The notes below the pieces were generated by a model, which was not told the DNA's origin, ran no database searches, and was given only the letters and a program-made list of their open reading frames with translations. The position numbers and the translations under genes were made by a program. Shown here piece by piece: positions 60,099 through 64,000 of a DNA stretch of 64,000 bases (position 1 is its first letter; every line of letters starts with the position of its first letter). Source of the DNA: Pseudomonas sp. MYb60 (GTDB taxonomy: Bacteria; Pseudomonadota; Gammaproteobacteria; Pseudomonadales; Pseudomonadaceae); NCBI RefSeq assembly GCF_002979555.1, contig NZ_PCOZ01000007.1:78539-142538 (forward strand), written 5' to 3'.

Positions 60099-60698
60099 AT
60101 GTCCAACGTTCTGATCATCGAAAGCAGTGCTCGCCAGCAGGACTCGATCTCCCGTCAGCTGACCCAGCAGTTCATCAGCCAATGGCAGGTCGCCCACCCG
60201 GCGGACCAGATCACCGTGCGTGACGTGGCCCTCAACCCGGTTCCGCACCTGGACGCCGACTTGCTCGGCGGCTGGATGAAGCCGGTGGATCAGCGCAATG
60301 CCAACGAGCAGGCCTCCCTGGACCGCTCCAACCTATTGACCGACGAAGTGCTGGCCGCCGACGTGCTGGTGATGGCCGCGCCCATGTACAACTTCGCCAT
60401 TCCCAGCACCCTCAAGGCCTGGCTGGACCACGTGCTGCGTGCCGGTGTGACCTTCAAGTACACCGCCACCGGACCGCAGGGCCTGCTCACCGGCAAGCGC
60501 GCCATCGTGCTCACCGCTCGCGGCGGGATTCACACCGGTGCCAGCTCTGATCACCAGGAACCCTACCTGCGCCAGGTCATGGGCTTTATCGGGATTCATG
60601 ACGTCACCTTCATCCACGCCGAAGGCGTGAACCTGAGCGGTGATTTCCAGGAAAAGGGCATCAACCATGCCAAGGCGTTGCTGGCCCAGGTCGCGTGA
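60099..60698 (+). CDS. azoR: FMN-dependent NADH-azoreductase
   Basis: A 199-residue flavodoxin-like quinone/azo reductase. FMN-binding motifs are IIESSARQQDSISRQLTQQF and AAPMYNFAIPSTLKAWLDHV (MYNF), then TARGGIHTG. It reduces azo dyes and quinones with NADH and protects against thiol stress. Its promoter region (59960-60098) is AT-rich; an in-phase TATAGATTGTTTATA-like stretch lies there. Confidence 0.93.
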   Translation: MSNVLIIESSARQQDSISRQLTQQFISQWQVAHPADQITVRDVALNPVPHLDADLLGGWMKPVDQRNANEQASLDRSNLLTDEVLAADVLVMAAPMYNFAIPSTLKAWLDHVLRAGVTFKYTATGPQGLLTGKRAIVLTARGGIHTGASSDHQEPYLRQVMGFIGIHDVTFIHAEGVNLSGDFQEKGINHAKALLAQVA

Positions 60699-60803
60699 TC
60701 CTTTAATCGCCAGATAATCCCCCCATGTTTATCTAGCCCCACGCAAACCCTTCAAGTACTCGTAACGAACCTCCCTTTGCACTTTTGCTCCTGAGTGCTC
60801 CTG

Positions 60804-60838
60804 CCCGACTGACGCTGTAGCGAGGTCGGGTTTTTTTT
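60804..60838 (+). terminator. Intrinsic terminator downstream of azoR
   Basis: CCCGAC and GTCGGG close a stem whose loop contains a smaller CGCT/GCG pairing, followed by eight T. It lies 105 bp past the azoR stop and upstream of the next gene's own leader. Confidence 0.8.
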
Positions 60839-60900
60839 GCCCCGAGTTTCTTCAACCGTCGAAAACCTTTAATGTCCCGCCCATTCGAAAAGAGGCGCAC

Positions 60901-61776
60901 ATGGGCTATCTACTGGTTGTCACCCTGATTCAGGCATTTTCCTTCAGCTTGATCGGCGAATACCTCGCCGGTCACGTCGACAGTTATTTCGCCGTGCTGG
61001 TGCGCGTGCTGCTGGCCGGCCTGGTGTTTATCCCGCTGACCCGCTGGCGTTCGGTGGAGCCGGGCTTCATGCGCGGCATGCTGGTGATCGGTGCACTGCA
61101 GTTCGGTGTGACCTACGTGTGCCTGTACCTGAGCTTTCGGGTGCTCACGGTGCCGGAAGTGCTGCTGTTCACCATCCTCACGCCGCTCCACGTGACCCTG
61201 ATCGAAGACGCCCTCAACCGCCGCTTCAACCCCTGGGCCCTGGTCGCCGCGTTGGTGGCCGTGGCGGGCGCAGCGGTGATTCGCTTCGACCAGATCACCC
61301 CGCACTTCCTCGCAGGTTTCCTGCTGCTGCAACTGGCCAACTTCACCTACGCCGCCGGCCAGGTGATGTACAAGCACCTGGTGAAGCGTTACCCGAGCGA
61401 CCTGCCGCATTACCGCCGCTTCGGTTTCTTCTACGTGGGCGCGTTGCTGGTGGTACTGCCGGCATTCCTGTTGTTCGGCAAGGCCAACTACCTCCCCGAT
61501 GCGCCGCTGCAATGGTACGTGCTGGTCTTCCTCGGCCTGGTCAGCACGGCGCTGGGCATGTACTGGTGGAACAAGGGCGCGTGCCTGGTGCAAGGCGGCA
61601 CGCTGGCGGTAATGAACAACCTGCACGTGCCGGTAGGGTTGTTGTTGAACCTGCTGATCTGGAACCAGCATGAGCCGCTGGGGCGCCTGGCGCTGGGCGG
61701 GTTGGTGATTCTGGGGGCGGTGTGGATCAGTCGGTTGGGTGCTAAGCGCGGGGCTGCGGGCGCACCGGCCCACTAG
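60901..61776 (+). CDS. EamA-family carboxylate/amino-acid transporter
   Basis: A 291-residue ten-helix EamA/DMT protein, distinct from the one at 41296 (it starts MGYLLVVTLIQAFSFSLIGE). Two EamA repeats meet near residue 140 (FLLLQLANFTYAAGQVMYKH). GAGG precedes the ATG. It ends 55 bp before the Lrp-type gene but is more GC-rich than the segment that follows. Substrate unknown. Confidence 0.85.
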   Translation: MGYLLVVTLIQAFSFSLIGEYLAGHVDSYFAVLVRVLLAGLVFIPLTRWRSVEPGFMRGMLVIGALQFGVTYVCLYLSFRVLTVPEVLLFTILTPLHVTLIEDALNRRFNPWALVAALVAVAGAAVIRFDQITPHFLAGFLLLQLANFTYAAGQVMYKHLVKRYPSDLPHYRRFGFFYVGALLVVLPAFLLFGKANYLPDAPLQWYVLVFLGLVSTALGMYWWNKGACLVQGGTLAVMNNLHVPVGLLLNLLIWNQHEPLGRLALGGLVILGAVWISRLGAKRGAAGAPAH

Positions 61777-61831
61777 TGGGCCTTGGCATTGGGGGGTGGC
61801 AGTGAAGAAAGATGCCTGCGGAGGCGCCAGC

Positions 61832-62248
61832 ATGGACAAAATTGATGAGCTGATCATTGCGGCTTTGAAAGATGACTCCCGAATGAGTCTGGCGCAGTTG
61901 GCGCGGCATGTTCACAAGTCGCGGACGGCCGTTGAGTCGCGCGTCAAGAAAATGGTCGAGAAGGGCATCATTCTGGGTTTCACCATAAACGTGGCAGCGG
62001 AGGACGAAGGGCTGCAGTCGGCATTTTTAATGCTCAAGCTCACCGGTAACAGCTGCCACCTGCTGTTTCCAATACTCAAGCAGCTCAGTGAAGTTACTCA
62101 TGTGTACTCGCTGTTTGGTGAGGTGGACATGATGCTCGAAGTGAAATATAGAACGTTCGAAGACCTGACGGCCTTCAAGGACAACCTGCTGAAGAACGAA
62201 TATGTGAAGGATGTGGTCGTGAATCCTGTCCTTAAGGTCTGGCGCTAG
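61832..62248 (+). CDS. Lrp/AsnC-family transcriptional regulator
   Basis: A 138-residue regulator. N-terminal HTH: DELIIAALKDDSRMSLAQLA, then HKSRTAVESRVKKMVEKGII. The C-terminal RAM domain (YSLFGEVDMMLEVKYR) would bind an amino acid. GGAGG lies 9 nt before the ATG. Convergent and overlapping by 17 bp with the ATP-grasp gene, suggesting it controls that cluster in response to an amino acid. Composition is less GC-rich than the genes to the left. Confidence 0.87.
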   Translation: MDKIDELIIAALKDDSRMSLAQLARHVHKSRTAVESRVKKMVEKGIILGFTINVAAEDEGLQSAFLMLKLTGNSCHLLFPILKQLSEVTHVYSLFGEVDMMLEVKYRTFEDLTAFKDNLLKNEYVKDVVVNPVLKVWR

Positions 62249-63479
62249 GCCACAACCGTTTGCGTAGGCTTTTGCTGCTGACTTCCAATTGCTGTTTGGA
62301 TGCGTGATGTATCCAGAACAAACCCGGGCAGGTGGCGAAGTCGATAGTCACTGATGTGATTGTTCCGGGCTCGATGAAATAGCGATGCCCGCAATACGCT
62401 GGATCTGTCATAACACTTTGAATGACGTGTGCAGAAGGCACGTCGAAGGTGCGCTGTTCGTCAGCACTGAAAAAACCGATTCGGCCATGGCTGAACTGGC
62501 TGACAGCATCGTTCCTGGGCCTTGGGCTCCCCAAGTAGCTGTCCATCGCAAGTGAGAGCAGGTCAGGCGTGTAGACCTGCTGGAAAAGCAGGGGCGCCAC
62601 GCCTCCATGCAGCCGGCCGCCCGCTTCAATCATCACAGGCCCGTCTTCAGCCCAGATGATCTCCATGTGAATTGGGCCGACCCGTATGTGCAGTGCAGCG
62701 GCGGCTCGGCGTGCGTAGTCGAGCAAAGGTTTCAGATGCTCGGCCTGTGGATCGAGAGTGTCCAGGCTCTCATAAACAAATGTGCTGCCGTTTTTCGCAG
62801 TTTTGGTGTATCTGCATACCGAAGCGACGACATAGGCGCCTTCAAATGCAACCATATCTACGACGTACTCCGGGCCTGCAATGAACGGCTGCACGATGAA
62901 GCCGAGATTGATCTCACCAAGATCGTTAGCCTGCTGCCACGCCGCATTCTTCAGTGCAGACTCGACTTCGTTGCGCCCTCTGGCGAAGACCACGCCTTCG
63001 GTGGCTGCAGAATTCAGTGGTTTGACTACGTAGCTGGTTGATTCATCCAGTGAGGCCACGACGTCGCCAATACGCGCTCGTGAATCCAGAAGCTGTGAAG
63101 CGATGTTCGCCAATCCGCGCTGTTCAAGTGCCAACTGCATGCACAACTTATTGCGTCGCAAGTCGCTGGTGCTTCGCGTGTTTCCCCGCGTGCCAAGCTT
63201 TTCAGTCAGATAGTCCGTTAGGTAAATCGCCGTTTCGCATCCAGCGATCACGGCGTTTGGGGCGATTGTTTTAAAGGTATTCAGTAGAGCTTCGTGCCAT
63301 ACGTAGACGGTTTTGAAGTTTTCGGTAATCAGGTCATTGGTAAAGTGCTTGGGCAGGTGTGGCGTGGAGATCACCGCAATACACTCCACCCCCCGGGCGT
63401 TGAGCAAGGGTGCGTAGAGTTTGCCTGTCGAGAATGGGTCTACGATCAGCACGGTTTTCACGGTGGACTCCTTACTCAT
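62232..63479 (-). CDS. ATP-grasp ligase (possible L-amino acid ligase)
   Basis: A 415-residue ATP-grasp enzyme. The N-terminal pre-ATP-grasp fold (TVLIVDPFSTGKLYAPLLNA) precedes the ATP-binding region (SYVVKPLNSAATEGVVFARG). Mg-binding acidic residues are in VGPIHMEIIWAEDGPVMIEA, then GGRLHGG, the pattern of BacD-like dipeptide ligases and carbamoyl-phosphate-synthase-like ligases. It joins a carboxylate to an amine with ATP. It overlaps the MFS gene by 8 bp in the same direction; a ligase plus exporter pair recalls bacilysin BacD/BacE. The product is unknown. Confidence 0.8.
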   Translation of the reverse strand: MSKESTVKTVLIVDPFSTGKLYAPLLNARGVECIAVISTPHLPKHFTNDLITENFKTVYVWHEALLNTFKTIAPNAVIAGCETAIYLTDYLTEKLGTRGNTRSTSDLRRNKLCMQLALEQRGLANIASQLLDSRARIGDVVASLDESTSYVVKPLNSAATEGVVFARGRNEVESALKNAAWQQANDLGEINLGFIVQPFIAGPEYVVDMVAFEGAYVVASVCRYTKTAKNGSTFVYESLDTLDPQAEHLKPLLDYARRAAAALHIRVGPIHMEIIWAEDGPVMIEAGGRLHGGVAPLLFQQVYTPDLLSLAMDSYLGSPRPRNDAVSQFSHGRIGFFSADEQRTFDVPSAHVIQSVMTDPAYCGHRYFIEPGTITSVTIDFATCPGLFWIHHASKQQLEVSSKSLRKRLWPSARP

Positions 63480-64000
63480 TGAGGGGGGCTGCGACCGTTG
63501 CAGGTATCAGGTTCCATACCACGACTGCGATGCTCAGCAGGATGGCGGAGGCAATCATCAAATAACGTGCACCTTCGAGCCCGAGGAATGCGGACGTGGT
63601 GAAGAGCGTCAATACCATCGGCGCGGATCCACTGACCAGGAGGTAAAAGAACGCGCTTTTTGCTGCAATTATGTCGGCGCCCCTTGGGTCAGGCGCTGAC
63701 TCGATCAGGGTCTTGCGCAGTTGGATCCGCAGGCTGTTGATACAGAATCCCAACAGAAAGGCAGCAGCCATCATCACGTATGTATGCTGGAGGAAGACGA
63801 TTGCAACGTCCGCCATTATCACCAGCGCAACTGCGCCGTAGCTGTTGAGCCTGATCCTGCGAACCACTGCCGCGCTGAACGCCCCCAGCCCCGCAAGCCC
63901 ACTGGCGACACCGAACACAGTCGCACTCCAGGCATTGAGCTTTTGAAAAACGATGGGTACCAAGCTGTTGAAAGCGCCTATGTGGAACCCGATCATGCTC
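63472..64000 (-). CDS. Major facilitator superfamily transporter, truncated by the window edge
   Basis: The visible 176 codons encode the C-terminal part of a multi-helix MFS protein; hydrophobic segments include AVALVIMADVAIVFLQHTYV and YVMMAAAFLLGFC. Its 5' end is outside the window. The stop overlaps the ATP-grasp start, so the two are co-transcribed with the MFS gene first. It probably exports the ATP-grasp product, by analogy with ligase-exporter pairs. Confidence 0.75.
   Translation of the reverse strand, partial: SMIGFHIGAFNSLVPIVFQKLNAWSATVFGVASGLAGLGAFSAAVVRRIRLNSYGAVALVIMADVAIVFLQHTYVMMAAAFLLGFCINSLRIQLRKTLIESAPDPRGADIIAAKSAFFYLLVSGSAPMVLTLFTTSAFLGLEGARYLMIASAILLSIAVVVWNLIPATVAAPLNE

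Overview
The window looks like the chromosome of a fluorescent-group Pseudomonas. The evidence is the high GC content, the many REP/BIME palindromes, and a gene order that matches what I remember of Pseudomonas: smc-zipA-ligA; apt-anr-hemN followed by two cbb3 oxidase operons and the ccoGHIS assembly genes; aer near them; and a KAS III gene next to an ECF sigma gene. This identification rests on gene content and order, not on a database search.

Layout. 1-5012: xanthine dehydrogenase genes (xdhAB, minus strand) divergent from a GntR-type regulator; the end of xdhB and a REP element are tandemly duplicated at the left edge. 5015-13278: smc, zipA, ligA and a zinc-ribbon metallopeptidase. 13448-16148: the 4.5S SRP RNA gene with its promoter, then a small helical protein and a UvrD-like SF1 ATPase. 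16142-21361: a periplasmic solute-binding-like protein, then dnaX, ybaB, an MDR oxidoreductase and recR. 21488-24648: apt, the oxygen-sensing regulator anr, and hemN with a well-formed Anr-dependent promoter. 24678-37993: cbb3 assembly genes (a TauE/SafE-like membrane protein, ccoS, ccoI, ccoH, ccoG) and two complete ccoNOQP operons, separated by a PIN/Phd toxin-antitoxin pair. Anr-type boxes lie upstream of hemN, ccoG, ccoN1 (weaker) and ccoN2, so this block forms a low-oxygen respiration and heme unit. 37955-44035: an alpha/beta hydrolase, the aerotaxis receptor aer, a CPBP protease, an EamA transporter and aceK. 44101-45012: two Ser-rich orphan genes, one carrying three PPxY motifs. 45294-55152: hrpA, a KAS III, an ECF sigma/anti-sigma pair, a porin, a FemAB-like acyltransferase and aqpZ. 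55374-60698: an ABC exporter, ppiA, an alpha/beta hydrolase, a LysR regulator, a small exported protein and azoR. 60901-64000: an EamA transporter and then a lower-GC segment with an Lrp-type regulator, an ATP-grasp ligase and a truncated MFS protein, which together look like the edge of a small peptide or amino-acid ligase cluster.

Most of the window is conserved core genome. The least explained parts are the PPxY/Ser-rich gene pair (44101-45012), the ATP-grasp/MFS/Lrp group at the right edge, the orphan plus-strand terminator between ccoN1 and the toxin-antitoxin pair, and the SF1 ATPase gene pair next to ffs.
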